Positions 7,319-16,896 of a stretch of 35,028 bases of DNA are shown here, piece after piece. The position numbers were made by a program, and so were the translations under genes. The first letter of the stretch is position 1, and each line of letters starts with the position of its first letter. The DNA is from Cyclobacteriaceae bacterium (GTDB lineage: Bacteria; Bacteroidota; Bacteroidia; Cytophagales; Cyclobacteriaceae), in assembly GCA_020832375.1 (NCBI GenBank), contig JAFIEW010000033.1, positions 1-35,028 of the forward strand. The letters are read 5' to 3'. The notes under the pieces were generated by a model. That model was given only the letters and a program-made list of their open reading frames with translations. It was not told the origin of the DNA and ran no database searches.

Positions 7319-9847
7319 TTAAACCTCGCCACCTTGATTTTCACCTTCAGTCCCCTCTATATCTTCATTGATATCACTCTCTATCTCTTCTACTTCATCA
7401 CTCTTTTCTATTTTTTCAACAGAAGATATTTCGTCATCTTTACCAACCTTAATGAGTTTAACGCCTTGAGAGGCTCTTCCTGTGGTTCTGAGTGTTTCTA
7501 CGGCTAAACGAATCGTAATACCCGACTTGCTAATAATCATCAAATCGTCGCTATCAGTTACCTCTTTCATAGAAACTAACATACCCGTTTTTTCGGTAAT
7601 GTTCATAGTCTTTACACCCTTTCCACCACGCTTGGTAATACGGTATTCGCTCAATAAACTTCGCTTACCCATACCTTTCTCAGAAACTACTAAGATTTGC
7701 GAATCACTATCGGTGTCTACACAAACCATCCCTACCACTTGATCATCTTCGGAAGCTAAGCGTACAGCGCGTACGCCTGTGGCAGTCCGACCCATAGATC
7801 GTACGTCATCTTCATTGAATCGTACAGCTCTACCCGAACGCAAGCCTAATAAAATCTGCTTGTTACCATTTGTCAAAGCAACACTAAGTAAACTATCACC
7901 GGGATTAATATTAATAGCAAATATTCCATTTTGGCGTGGCCTACTATAAGCTTCAAGGCTAGTCTTCTTAATGGTTCCTTTCAATGTTACCATCACTAAG
8001 AAGTGATTCTTAATATAGTCAGCGTCTTCCAAGCTTTCAACTGGGATAACCGCTTTTACACTATCTCCGCTTTCGATGTTAATCAGGTTTTGAATCGGAC
8101 GGCCTTTAGATACTTTACTACCTTCAGGAATTTCATATACTTTTTTCCAGAATACTTTCCCAGACTCTGTGAATATCAGTAAATAGTTATGCGCTCTTGC
8201 AACAAACATTAAGTCTGTAAAATCACCATCTTTTGTCGAGACCCCTTTAGAACCTGTACCGCCTCTATTTTGAGTCTTATACTCAGTTAGTAAGGTCCTT
8301 TTAATATAGCCTTGATGAGAAATGGTAATTAAGTGCTCATCATTAGGAATCATATCTTCAACCGTAAGATCGCCAGCTGCATGAATTACTTCACTCCTAC
8401 GTTCATCTCCAAACCTCTCCTTCAGTTCATCCAATTCATCTTTGATAATCTGCATTCTCTCAGACTCATTGCCTAAGATTTCACGATATCTGTCTATACG
8501 TAGTTTAATTTCTTCGTACTCCTTCACAATCTTATCCCTTTCAAGGCCTGTAAGACGCTGTAAGCGCATTTCCAGGATAGCCTTTGCTTGGATCTCAGAA
8601 AGTTCAAATCGCTTAATCAATTCTACCCTTGCGGTATCTGGGTCAGGAGCAGCTCTAATAATCTCAATGATCTCATCAATATTGTCTTGAGCGATTAAAT
8701 ACCCCTCTAGAATATGTGCTCTTTTCTCTGCCTCATCTAATTCAAACTGAGTACGACGAACAATCACCTCGTGGCGATGCTCTACATAATGATGGATAAG
8801 ATCCTTTAAGTTTAGCGTTTGAGGGCGACCTTTTACAAGAGCAACATTATTGACACTAAAGGAACTTTGAAGCTGAGTGTACTTGTAAAGATTATTGAGC
8901 ACTATATTCGGAATAGCATCCTTTTTCAAATCGTATACTACCCGATACCCTTGACGATCCGATTCATCTCTTATATCAGAGATACCCTCTATTTTCTTTT
9001 CATTGACAAGAGCGGCAGTTTTCTCAATCATATTGGCTTTATTAACCATATATGGAATCTCTGTAACTACTATTTGCTCTTTACCTGTTTTACTGGTTTC
9101 GAAGGTAGCTCGAGCACGCATTACCACCCTACCTCTACCTGTTTCGAAAGCATTTTTCACGCCCTGATAGCCATAAATTAAAGCTCCGGTAGGAAAATCT
9201 GGCGCAGAAATATGTTCCATCAATTCAGCAATGGTAATATCTCTATTATCGATATAGGCTTTAATACCATCAACCACCTCCGACAAATTATGCGGTGCCA
9301 TATTAGTGGCCATACCAACAGCGATACCGCTAGTACCATTTAAAAGTAAGTTGGGGAGCTTAGCAGGTAAAACCTTAGGCTCTTGTAAGGAATCGTCAAA
9401 ATTACCTTGAAAATCGACGGTGTTTTTATTGATATCACCCAATAGCTCGTCTGAAATTCTTCTTAAACGAGCCTCGGTATATCGCATTGCGGCGGCTGAG
9501 TCTCCATCAATTGACCCGAAATTTCCCTGACCATCTACTAAAGGATAACGTAACGACCATGGTTGCGCCATTCTAACCATGGTATCATAAACTGAAGAAT
9601 CACCGTGAGGGTGATACTTACCCAATACCTCTCCTACTATTCTTGCAGATTTTTTATAGGATTTGTTATAAGTCACACCTAAGTCGAGCATCCCATACAG
9701 CACCCGACGATGAACCGGCTTCAGGCCGTCTCTTACATCAGGTAATGCCCTACTCACAATAACTGACATCGAATAATCGATGTAAGCACCCCTCATCTCA
9801 TCTTCAATATTTATTGGGATGATATTTTCGTTTTTACCTTCTGCCAT
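7319..9847 (-). CDS. gyrA: DNA gyrase subunit A
   Basis: This 842-residue type IIA topoisomerase subunit works with GyrB to introduce negative supercoils. Seen are the N-terminal arm ([34 protein letters not shown]), the catalytic tyrosine Y123 in MRYTEAR, the quinolone region HGDSSVYDT with S84 and D88 (equivalents of E. coli S83 and D87, both the susceptible-type residues) and a six-bladed C-terminal DNA-wrapping domain. The GyrA box reads QNRGGTG rather than the textbook QRRGGKG, which still indicates a gyrase-like tail rather than ParC. The tail after residue 810 is acidic ([21 protein letters not shown]). Full length is as expected. No convincing -7 box was found within 150 bp upstream. 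Confidence 0.98.
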   Translation of the reverse strand: MAEGKNENIIPINIEDEMRGAYIDYSMSVIVSRALPDVRDGLKPVHRRVLYGMLDLGVTYNKSYKKSARIVGEVLGKYHPHGDSSVYDTMVRMAQPWSLRYPLVDGQGNFGSIDGDSAAAMRYTEARLRRISDELLGDINKNTVDFQGNFDDSLQEPKVLPAKLPNLLLNGTSGIAVGMATNMAPHNLSEVVDGIKAYIDNRDITIAELMEHISAPDFPTGALIYGYQGVKNAFETGRGRVVMRARATFETSKTGKEQIVVTEIPYMVNKANMIEKTAALVNEKKIEGISDIRDESDRQGYRVVYDLKKDAIPNIVLNNLYKYTQLQSSFSVNNVALVKGRPQTLNLKDLIHHYVEHRHEVIVRRTQFELDEAEKRAHILEGYLIAQDNIDEIIEIIRAAPDPDTARVELIKRFELSEIQAKAILEMRLQRLTGLERDKIVKEYEEIKLRIDRYREILGNESERMQIIKDELDELKERFGDERRSEVIHAAGDLTVEDMIPNDEHLITISHQGYIKRTLLTEYKTQNRGGTGSKGVSTKDGDFTDLMFVARAHNYLLIFTESGKVFWKKVYEIPEGSKVSKGRPIQNLINIESGDSVKAVIPVESLEDADYIKNHFLVMVTLKGTIKKTSLEAYSRPRQNGIFAININPGDSLLSVALTNGNKQILLGLRSGRAVRFNEDDVRSMGRTATGVRAVRLASEDDQVVGMVCVDTDSDSQILVVSEKGMGKRSLLSEYRITKRGGKGVKTMNITEKTGMLVSMKEVTDSDDLMIISKSGITIRLAVETLRTTGRASQGVKLIKVGKDDEISSVEKIEKSDEVEEIESDINEDIEGTEGENQGGEV

Positions 9848-10583
9848 TAGTATGTTTCTTGTTTCTATTGATCATTCTTCATTGAAATTTGCCAGAGTGA
9901 TTCTTTTTTTGTTCTAAAAATGAGTTTGAGCCTCTATCAGCAAAATTTTCAAGGTGCAATTTAAGGATTTTTATGGAATAGTCGAAACAGTAGGTGATTC
10001 TATTATGTATACCACCACTTCGATTTTACAAACATGTGAGACTGTCAACTCGATGGCAAGGTTCTGACAACATGCTATGGATTTCGATTGCAATAAATAC
10101 CACTAAAAAAGGATTGAAATAGCTCTTCACTTTCAATCTTAATCCATTAAAAAAGGAGGCATTAAAAAATAAATCACTCACTTTTATAGCCACGATAAGA
10201 TGGGGGTTTTCATAATCCATCTAGAAAAACAATAAATTCTTCCTACAATAGATTGTATCATTCAATTTAAGTAAAATATTCATTAGTTTGACCCCGGCTG
10301 TTGTTCTTTGGAGTACATGATCGAGCAACAAATTAATTAATTTTTAGGCTTCTTTCATTAAAAATCCTGCCTCTTGATGACACCTTCAGTTAATATTTGA
10401 TTGCCATTACTAGCATGAGAAACTATTCAGTCCTTTGAAAATGGTAATCTTTAAATCGAATTCATTTTTGGCTTCATTGGCATTGAAAAAATGAAACTAT
10501 GATAAAAGTAAGCCAGACTTCACAGATTTAGATTCAGGAAATGAGATAAAACATCAGGTAAATAAAAGCGCTCAATGAAGGTA
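9848..10583. other. Long spacer upstream of gyrA
   Basis: About 735 bp with no gene I can support. The only frame above 60 codons (minus strand, 10026-10220) has no family resemblance. There are no strong repeats. It probably contains the gyrA promoter, but no TAnnTTTG box was found near the gyrA start. Confidence 0.5.
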
Positions 10584-10614
10584 AAAATGAGCCAATTTTT
10601 AATTGGCTCATTTT
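10584..10614. terminator. Terminator after the beta-barrel genes
   Basis: AAAATGAGCCAATT and its exact complement enclose TTT. It lies 65 bp past the stop of the minus-strand gene at 10679. The T tract is better on the plus strand (TTTTCTTTG), but a minus-strand role is more useful given the gene order. Confidence 0.65.
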
Positions 10615-10678
10615 CTTTGTAACTCAATAATTGATGCATTACATCATTCAAGCGCGGATTTAAATGGGTGGCACTATA

Positions 10679-11188
10679 TTAAAACCTGTAGCCAATACCC
10701 AGTCTAACACCCGTACCAAAAGACTCAAAAAAAGTATGATAAACAGATAGATTTACAGGAATACGGTCAGCTATTTCATAAGAAGCTTGCAAGCCGAGTG
10801 TTGCTTCGATTGATTCTAAAAACAAATCTGTATCTAGCATTCTACTTCCTAGTTCTCCTCTTAATGAAAACTTATCTTTTTCCACAATTGGATAAGCAAT
10901 ACCAAATAAATAAGACAAAGCAATTCCACTGTCTGTTCGATCAATGTTATCCTGATTCTGCCTTACGTATTGGACTCCATAATATCCCACAGAGCCAAAG
11001 GCAATAAGCTTTTTATAGATCCTTCTATCATATCTTGCCTCTATACCAGACCCAGAAAAAGAACCCTCTTGAAATTCAAAAATACCATTAAATACAGTAG
11101 AATTGATACTGAGTTCATTCTTGGTTTCTTGGGCATTTGAAAAGAGTGTGCACGCAATAGCAATAGTAAAAATTATAACAACCTTCAT
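10679..11188 (-). CDS. Small outer-membrane beta-barrel protein
   Basis: This 169-residue protein has a signal peptide (MKVVIIFTIAIACTLFSNAQ) and then alternating hydrophobic and polar strands, ending in VRLGIGYRF. A terminal Phe is the usual recognition signal for barrel assembly by BAM. Around eight strands are plausible (for example KLIAFGSVGYYGVQY, GIALSYLFGIAYPIV and FSLRGELGSRM). The neighbour at 11259-11819 has the same architecture and ending, so the two may be diverged paralogues or partners. No ligand or enzymatic role can be inferred. Confidence 0.75.
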   Translation of the reverse strand: MKVVIIFTIAIACTLFSNAQETKNELSINSTVFNGIFEFQEGSFSGSGIEARYDRRIYKKLIAFGSVGYYGVQYVRQNQDNIDRTDSGIALSYLFGIAYPIVEKDKFSLRGELGSRMLDTDLFLESIEATLGLQASYEIADRIPVNLSVYHTFFESFGTGVRLGIGYRF

Positions 11189-11258
11189 ATAATTAAATTC
11201 ATTTTAAGTTTTAGGTGATTAAAAGTGAGTAAACCTAAACCTACTTTTATTGGAAGAT

Positions 11259-11819
11259 TTAAAATTTATAATTAACCCCAAATCGCAGATCAACAGATCG
11301 AAAATGAGAAGTCAGATGTGGGCTAAATCCTATATTAGCGACAAAGCCCCATTCCTCAGTGAATCTATACAACGTCTGAAAACCAAAATAGAAATCGATA
11401 GAGTAATCCCAACTGCTGTCCACAAATAAGGCCGGTCCTGATTCTTGTAAATAAATGAATGATCTGTAAGCAGCTTCAACTGCAAACTCCCATTGATTTA
11501 CTTTGTATATATCCTGAGAATATCCAATTAAAAATCCAAACATATTTTGATTTCTAACATTATCTCTTGCGATGTTGCCGGTTCTATTAAAGGCATAGTA
11601 ATAACCCGTAGTAAAGAAAAATCGTCCGCTTGGCAAATAGCGGTAGGCTACTCTTACTTCAGGTCCAATGGCATTAAAACTGATATTGCAATAGGTACAA
11701 TCTACTTCAAAACTTGCTTGTTGCAAACTTAAATCCCATCTATTCTTAGTGTCAAGATTTTGTGCAAAACAGTAGCCCGACATTAATAGAAAATAAATAC
11801 AAATAAATAATCTAATCAT
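11259..11819 (-). CDS. Small outer-membrane beta-barrel protein
   Basis: This 186-residue protein starts with the signal peptide MIRLFICIYFLLMSGYCFAQ. Amphipathic strands rich in Tyr and Phe follow (VRVAYRYLPSGRFFFTTGYYYAFN, IDFYFGFQTLYRFTEEW), and it ends LRFGVNYKF with the aromatic C-terminus of barrel proteins. Two cysteines near residues 41-44 (CTYC) are unusual for a barrel and could form a disulfide or bind metal (inference). Its start overlaps the end of the gene at 11812-12117 by 8 bp, suggesting translational coupling. The gene at 10679-11188 follows after 70 bp, so the three probably form one operon. Confidence 0.75.
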   Translation of the reverse strand: MIRLFICIYFLLMSGYCFAQNLDTKNRWDLSLQQASFEVDCTYCNISFNAIGPEVRVAYRYLPSGRFFFTTGYYYAFNRTGNIARDNVRNQNMFGFLIGYSQDIYKVNQWEFAVEAAYRSFIYLQESGPALFVDSSWDYSIDFYFGFQTLYRFTEEWGFVANIGFSPHLTSHFRSVDLRFGVNYKF

Positions 11820-12117
11820 TTCTTCTGAGTCTGACTTGATAGGAAACTTTATCTATTGTATACATCGGAAATCCCTGATCCAAATCTGGAAAGTTATTTC
11901 TGTTATTGTGATTAGTTATAAGATTACAAATGTCTAAATGATGAGAATGCTCTTTTCTCCTATTACTAAGTCCATTAGCCACCTCAATAGTATGAGTAAG
12001 GTTAGCTGTTGAACCTGAAGGGCTTGCGGCGATAGTAACAGTTGATGAATAAGAGAATGAGTTACCTCTTTTTCTACTAGCCATTATAAATTCCACTTCA
12101 GTTGACTCAAATGACAT
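11812..12117 (-). CDS. Small unknown protein, first gene of the barrel cluster
   Basis: This 101-residue frame is of unknown function. Residues 12-50 (MASRKRGNSF onward, then STVTIAASPSGSTANLTHTIEV) look like beta strands. A His- and Asn-rich middle (KEHSHHLDICNLITNHNNRN) follows, and the protein ends RLRRND. There is no signal peptide. The start could also be the Met at residue 12. The 8-bp overlap with the next barrel gene supports it being translated. A C9 tract lies 45-53 bp ahead of the ATG, in the promoter or leader. I do not recognise the family, and a spurious frame remains possible. Confidence 0.45.
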   Translation of the reverse strand: MSFESTEVEFIMASRKRGNSFSYSSTVTIAASPSGSTANLTHTIEVANGLSNRRKEHSHHLDICNLITNHNNRNNFPDLDQGFPMYTIDKVSYQVRLRRND

Positions 12118-12161
12118 ATCATCGATGATGATACTAATTGGAACCCTTTCCCAAAGAATTA

Positions 12162-12170
12162 CCCCCCCCC
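12162..12170 (-). repeat. C9 homopolymer (G9 on the coding strand)
   Basis: Nine consecutive C on the plus strand, 45-53 bp ahead of the start codon of the minus-strand gene at 11812-12117. Such runs are rare in AT-rich DNA and prone to slippage. Confidence 0.9.
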
Positions 12171-12519
12171 AATTTAAAATAATAATGATTTTTCATTCGT
12201 CGAAAATTAAAAGTATCTAAAATAAATTTGTCGGTTTATGCATAAACTTGTCGTAATGATAAACTATATAGAATTCATTTCCTAATTATAGTTAATAAAA
12301 AGATCATTATAAGATTTTTTCTATTAAATCAGTATTCATTTAACTGACACATAGGCGTAGACAAAACAAAATTTAGAATCGCAATCACATTACAGGATAG
12401 ACAATCCTTTTCAGCCATATACCTTATCAATATTGCTTTTGCCTCAAGTTTTAGGATTATAGTAATCAAATTAGATATGGCGTTCCGAAACCATCCAAAA
12501 AAAATGATATCTTCACGTC
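12171..12519. other. Divergent spacer
   Basis: About 350 bp between the minus-strand barrel cluster and the plus-strand hydrolase. It is AT-rich, with no gene above 20 codons, no strong hairpin and no clear -7 box for either side. Confidence 0.5.
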
Positions 12520-13335
12520 ATGAAAGAAATCCGTGACAGCATTCCCTTTCAATCTTCAGAACTCAGCTACATCCGATATGGTACAGGCGCTGAGATCATG
12601 ATCTGTTTTCATGGCTTTGGTCAATCCGCAACTTATTTTCAATCTTTTGCTGAGGCACTCTCCGATCGATATAGTGTCATAGCGGTGGATTTATTTTTCC
12701 ATGGCAAAAGCTATTGGAATCGAGGGGATGAGGTGCTTAAGAAGGCTGAGTGGCGAGAAATGATGCTAGCATTGCTAGAGAAAGAAGGTATTGATTCCCG
12801 CTTCGGGCTATGTGGATTTAGCTTAGGTGGCAAGTTTGCCTTGGCATGTTTGGAGGCCTTCCCTGATCGTATCTCAAGCATTCGATTGCTCGCTCCTGAT
12901 GGTGTAAAAACCAGCTTCTGGTACTCACTGGCAACCTATCCCGGTTGGTTTCGCAATTATTTTAAGCAGATCGTCGTAAAACCGGATTCTTTTTTCAATT
13001 TGGTAGCCATAATGAAAGGTACACGCTTAGTGGACAAGGGTGTCGCTAAATTTGCGAAGTATCAGATGCAAACCTACCGTAAGCGGCATCAGGTGTATTA
13101 TGCTTGGGTGGTATTCAGTGATTTCAATTTTGAAATGAAGAAAATCTCAAGGCTCATCAACGAGAGAAATATTCCGCTAGAAATGTATCTAGGAAAATAC
13201 GATAAAATCATCACCACAAAAAATATGAATCGCCTATTAGGCAGATTGGATGATTACAAACTAGCAATTCTTGAAGTTGGCCATAATCATTTAATTAATG
13301 ATGTAGCCCAATATATAGCAAAAAAGCAAGACTAA
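12520..13335 (+). CDS. Alpha/beta-fold hydrolase
   Basis: This 271-residue cytosolic hydrolase has an intact catalytic triad by motif: nucleophile S101 in GFSLGG, acid D228 in GKYDKI and base H255 in EVGHNHL. The oxyanion-hole motif is FHGFGQS (30-36). The lid region, about 130-205, is rich in Tyr, Phe and Trp (FWYSLATYPGWFRNYF), which points to a hydrophobic substrate such as an ester. The substrate is not predictable. There is no signal peptide. It stands alone, with its own terminator overlapping the stop codon. Family membership is certain. Confidence 0.9.
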   Translation: MKEIRDSIPFQSSELSYIRYGTGAEIMICFHGFGQSATYFQSFAEALSDRYSVIAVDLFFHGKSYWNRGDEVLKKAEWREMMLALLEKEGIDSRFGLCGFSLGGKFALACLEAFPDRISSIRLLAPDGVKTSFWYSLATYPGWFRNYFKQIVVKPDSFFNLVAIMKGTRLVDKGVAKFAKYQMQTYRKRHQVYYAWVVFSDFNFEMKKISRLINERNIPLEMYLGKYDKIITTKNMNRLLGRLDDYKLAILEVGHNHLINDVAQYIAKKQD

Positions 13336-13350
13336 AATAGTCTTGCTTTT
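13322..13350. terminator. Terminator shared by convergent genes
   Basis: AAAAGCAAGACTA / TAGTCTTGCTTTT encloses AAA and includes the hydrolase stop codon. T runs occur on both strands, so it can also stop minus-strand transcription arriving from the SPFH gene that ends at 13451. Confidence 0.85.
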
Positions 13351-13450
13351 CATGGTGATGGTCTCATCTTAGATATATCGATATCACCCAAATTGTACTA
13401 TATCGATCATCAAATATTAATGCAAATCCTTCCTCAAAATTTGCTAAATA

Positions 13451-14221
13451 CTATTGCTCTGGTAACACAAAAGGTGTTTTACCATCAGTAATGATGATCT
13501 TAGCGTTATTACTTTGAGATAATTCTTTGAATGCTTCGATAGCACGAAGACGTAAAATTTCTTCGCTCAAACTCGACTGTAAGATATTTTGAGCTTCCGC
13601 ACGCCCTTGAGCGTCAATTTTTCTACGCTCAGCTTCTTGCACTTCTCTTTGAAGAATATACTCCATTTGTTGAGACTCCTGCTCCGCTTTCAGTTTTCTT
13701 TCGATTGCATTGCTGAGCTCAGTCGGGAGTTCAATACTTTTCAAAAGCACCCTTTCTACCACAATACCTCTATCTTCGAGCTCTTCTTTCATCTTATCAC
13801 GAATTCGTTCTTCAATTTCCGCTCTTTTGCCAGAGTGCATATCTTTGGCCATATAATTGGAAGTGATATCAGCCGCTGCAGATCGAAAGGTATTTGACAT
13901 CAAAACACGCTCGAAGTTTGCACCGACCTCCTCAAGAAGTGGAACCACATAACCTGCTTTTACACGATAGAGCATAGCAATATCTGTTCTCACAGTCAAA
14001 CCCTCTTTACTTGGAAGAGGTAAAATCTGCTCCATGTTAACCGTACGAACAGGAACAACCAAAACTACTGTAGTAAAAGGATTGAAGGTATAAAAACCAG
14101 CAGAGAGTTCTTTCTCTTGAAATTTACCTAGCTTTCTCTTCACACCCAGTTCACCCTGCTTTACAACCGTGCAAGAAAAAATGGTTGCGACTACAAATAA
14201 TAGCAATACTAACTTTTTCAT
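13451..14221 (-). CDS. SPFH/prohibitin-family lipoprotein
   Basis: This 256-residue protein has a lipoprotein signal peptide with cleavage before C17 (ATIFSC), so it is probably anchored in an envelope membrane facing the periplasm. An SPFH/Band 7 domain covers about residues 22-190 (GELGVKRKLGKF, LTVRTDIAMLYRV, GIVVERVLLKSIELP). A long charged helix follows (190-235, KLKAEQESQQMEYILQREVQ, with ERRKIDAQGRAEAQ), and the C-terminus is NAKIIITDGKTPFVLPEQ. SPFH proteins oligomerise into membrane-bound rings and often scaffold proteases such as FtsH. A lipid anchor instead of a transmembrane helix is a notable feature. There is no neighbouring protease gene. The partner is unknown. Confidence 0.85.
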   Translation of the reverse strand: MKKLVLLLFVVATIFSCTVVKQGELGVKRKLGKFQEKELSAGFYTFNPFTTVVLVVPVRTVNMEQILPLPSKEGLTVRTDIAMLYRVKAGYVVPLLEEVGANFERVLMSNTFRSAAADITSNYMAKDMHSGKRAEIEERIRDKMKEELEDRGIVVERVLLKSIELPTELSNAIERKLKAEQESQQMEYILQREVQEAERRKIDAQGRAEAQNILQSSLSEEILRLRAIEAFKELSQSNNAKIIITDGKTPFVLPEQ

Positions 14222-14546
14222 AAGTAATTATATTAGTGTTAAAAGTTTTACGATTCTTCTATGCTTAAGTTGTAAATTCTGAAAAATTTTCATGATATAA
14301 TACAATGATCTTATTTTCAATACTTTAACAAAATTACATGCGCTTTTCAATCAAGCTATATACTGAGGATACTCAAGAGAATCTATTAATTACTAAATAT
14401 TTACTGCTATTTCTTACACTAGAGACAGAATTTTTCAAGAGCATAATTGAAATTACTCAGCAGAATAAATATTGTTAAAGTTTAGTTGAAATCTCATTCC
14501 AACAAAAACAGATAAAGCTGCGGTCTTTCATCAAATAGTTTTAATT
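14222..14546. other. Divergent spacer between the SPFH gene and purL
   Basis: About 325 bp, AT-rich. It contains a small ORF candidate (14338-14478) and must carry promoters for both neighbours, but no clear TAnnTTTG box was found. I found no purine riboswitch-like fold by eye. Confidence 0.4.
14338..14478 (+). CDS. Possible small ORF of 46 codons, unknown
   Basis: An ATG frame starting MRFSIKLYTEDTQENLL runs to a TAA about 70 bp before purL. The middle is hydrophobic (ITKYLLLFLTL). It could be a leader peptide, but chance is a fair explanation at this AT content. Confidence 0.18.
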   Translation: MRFSIKLYTEDTQENLLITKYLLLFLTLETEFFKSIIEITQQNKYC

Positions 14547-16811
14547 TTGTCAAAAAAATTATCATTGACTTTGGAACATCAAAATCATACCACCGACATG
14601 CTTGAAAGCGCACTTCAATTAGGTCTTTTAGAAGAAGAATATGAAAAGATAAAAGAGATTTTGGGTCGCGAACCCAACTTCACTGAGGTCTGTATATACT
14701 CCATCATGTGGAGTGAACACTGCTCTTACAAAAACTCCATTGTATGGTTGAAGACCTTGCCTAAAGACAGCGATCGAATGCTGGCGAAAGCGGGTGAAGA
14801 AAATGCAGGCCTAGTAGATATTGGTGATGGATTGGCATGTAGCTTCAAGATAGAATCTCACAATCACCCTTCTGCCATTGAGCCTTATCAGGGTGCGGCA
14901 ACTGGAGTTGGGGGTATCAATCGGGATATATTCACCATGGGCGCTCGACCTATCGCTCAACTCAATAGCCTACGTTTCGGCGACCCAAGCCTTGCAAAAA
15001 CTAAATGGCTTTTAAAAGGTGTAACTAAGGGTATCGGCGACTATGGTAATGCTTTTGGTGTGCCAACTGTTGGTGGTGAGGTATTTTTTGACGAATGCTA
15101 TAATGTAAACCCTTTGGTTAATGCTTTTTCAGCTGGAATCGTAGCAACCGATAAAACGGCAAAAGCTACTTCTTATGGCGAAGGTAACCCTGTTTTCATA
15201 GTAGGTTCGGCCACAGGTAAAGACGGTATTCATGGCGCTGCCTTCGCATCGAAAGATATTTCTGAAGATTCAGCCAAAGATCTACCTGCAGTACAAGTGG
15301 GTGATCCATTTATGGAGAAACTACTGCTTGAGGCTACTCTTGAGGTGATCGCAACAGGTAATGTAATCGGTATACAAGATATGGGTGCGGCGGGAATCAT
15401 CTGCTCTACATCAGAAATGAGTGCCAAAGGTGAACACGGAATGGAGATTGATCTAGACAAAGTTCCTACGCGTCAAGACAATATGCTTCCTTTTGAAATT
15501 CTACTTTCAGAGTCGCAGGAGCGAATGCTAGTTGTAGTTAAGAAAGGAAAGGAAGATGAAATAAAGCGAATCTTTGATAAATGGGATTTGAACTGCGCGC
15601 AGATTGGGCATGTAACAAAAGGTGAAATGCTAAATTTCTACAGTAAAGGTAAAAAAGTAGCGACTGTACCAGCTGAGTCATTGGTGCTGGGTGGTGGTGC
15701 TCCTGTTTATCACCGAGAATATCAAGAACCAGCCTACTATGCTGAGTACCAAAAATTTGATATTAATAGCATTGAAGACCTTAAAACAACAGCGGAGATA
15801 GAAGAAGCCGCTCGGTTTTTACTATCTCATCCCAATATAGCTTCAAAAAAATGGGTATCGGAGCAGTACGACAGCATGGTCGGCATTGCCAATTTGAGCA
15901 CCAACAAGCCTTCTGATGCTGCTGTAGTACGCGTACACGGCACAGAAAAAAGTATCGCGGTGACGGTAGATTGTAACTCACGCTATGTCAATGCAGACCC
16001 CGAGCAAGGTTGTGCAATAGCGGTAGCCGAGGCTGCTCGAAATGTGGTATGTAGTGGTGGGGAGGCATTGGCAGTGACCAATTGCTTGAACTTTGGTAAT
16101 CCTTATAATCCTGAAGTATACTGGCAGTTTGTAGGTGCAATCAAAGGGATGACGAAGGCATGCGAAACATTTGCTACACCTGTGACGGGTGGAAACGTGA
16201 GCTTCTACAACCAAAGTGCTGATGGTGGACCTGTATTCCCTACCCCCACTATTGGGATGTTGGGACTTTTGGAAGATAGCAAAACCCACACAGGTATGGC
16301 CTTCCAGTCTGCTGGTGATAAAATTTTGCTAGTCGGAGAGTCTCAAAACTGTATTTCAAGTTCTGAATATTTGTATTCTTTCAGAAAAGAGAAAAAATCT
16401 CCCGCTCCCTACTTCAATCTTAAAGAAGAAAAACTATTGCACGATGGCATCAGAGCGGCTATTTTAGAAAATAAAGGCATTCAATCTGCTCACGACTTAG
16501 CTGATGGTGGTCTTTTCATTGCTCTTGCTGAGTCGGCAATGTCAAAAGGGCTTGGATTCGATATAAAAACGGAAGCCGATTTTAGAAAAGATGCTTATTT
16601 ATTTGGTGAAGCACAGGGAAGAGTACTGTTGAGCTGTAAAGCATCCGATGAAGCACATTTAAGTGGCTTCTTAAAAGAAAAGGGACTCAGAGTAGTAACA
16701 CTAGGGGAGGTAAGCGATTGCGGTAAGTATCTCATTGACGGTGAGGCAATCACTCACCATGAAGAGGCTAAAGAGCTCTATGACAACTGCTTCGCTAAAT
16801 TCTTGGATTAA
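14547..16811 (+). CDS. purL: Phosphoribosylformylglycinamidine synthase subunit PurL
   Basis: This is the small, Bacillus-type PurL, which with PurQ and PurS converts FGAR to FGAM in de novo purine synthesis using ATP and ammonia from glutamine. Signatures are [11 protein letters not shown] (54-64) and [17 protein letters not shown] (104-120), then the two AIRS-type halves ending near residue 750. The length of about 740-754 residues fits this form and excludes the 1,290-residue fused enzyme. The longest frame starts with TTG at 14547. An in-frame ATG at 14598 gives [18 protein letters not shown], which is close to where relatives start, so the first 17 residues are doubtful. It is a single gene; purQ and purS are not nearby. 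Confidence 0.95.
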   Translation: MSKKLSLTLEHQNHTTDMLESALQLGLLEEEYEKIKEILGREPNFTEVCIYSIMWSEHCSYKNSIVWLKTLPKDSDRMLAKAGEENAGLVDIGDGLACSFKIESHNHPSAIEPYQGAATGVGGINRDIFTMGARPIAQLNSLRFGDPSLAKTKWLLKGVTKGIGDYGNAFGVPTVGGEVFFDECYNVNPLVNAFSAGIVATDKTAKATSYGEGNPVFIVGSATGKDGIHGAAFASKDISEDSAKDLPAVQVGDPFMEKLLLEATLEVIATGNVIGIQDMGAAGIICSTSEMSAKGEHGMEIDLDKVPTRQDNMLPFEILLSESQERMLVVVKKGKEDEIKRIFDKWDLNCAQIGHVTKGEMLNFYSKGKKVATVPAESLVLGGGAPVYHREYQEPAYYAEYQKFDINSIEDLKTTAEIEEAARFLLSHPNIASKKWVSEQYDSMVGIANLSTNKPSDAAVVRVHGTEKSIAVTVDCNSRYVNADPEQGCAIAVAEAARNVVCSGGEALAVTNCLNFGNPYNPEVYWQFVGAIKGMTKACETFATPVTGGNVSFYNQSADGGPVFPTPTIGMLGLLEDSKTHTGMAFQSAGDKILLVGESQNCISSSEYLYSFRKEKKSPAPYFNLKEEKLLHDGIRAAILENKGIQSAHDLADGGLFIALAESAMSKGLGFDIKTEADFRKDAYLFGEAQGRVLLSCKASDEAHLSGFLKEKGLRVVTLGEVSDCGKYLIDGEAITHHEEAKELYDNCFAKFLD

Positions 16812-16842
16812 GCCAACTTGAATTCTCATTCCAAAAAAAAAT

Positions 16843-16875
16843 AAAACCCTCCTAATTGATTTTTAGGAGGGTTTT
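16843..16875. terminator. Bidirectional terminator between purL and the thiolase
   Basis: AAAACCCTCCTAA / TTAGGAGGGTTTT form a 13-bp perfect stem with a 7-nt loop and a T run on the plus strand. Both convergent genes end within 35 bp of it. Confidence 0.9.
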
Positions 16876-16896
16876 TTGTTTGGAATGAGGGGGTAA

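Noticed and set aside
8819-9181. 120-codon plus-strand frame inside gyrA
   Set aside because: It is antisense to the well-conserved gyrA core and its product has no recognisable domain.
7319-9847. ParC (topoisomerase IV) instead of GyrA
   Set aside because: The C-terminal domain retains a GyrA-box-like QNRGGTG and full blades, so gyrase is the better call.
10026-10220. 64-codon minus-strand frame in the spacer upstream of gyrA
   Set aside because: No family resemblance, no promoter, odd composition; in an 800-bp AT-rich spacer a frame of this length is expected by chance.
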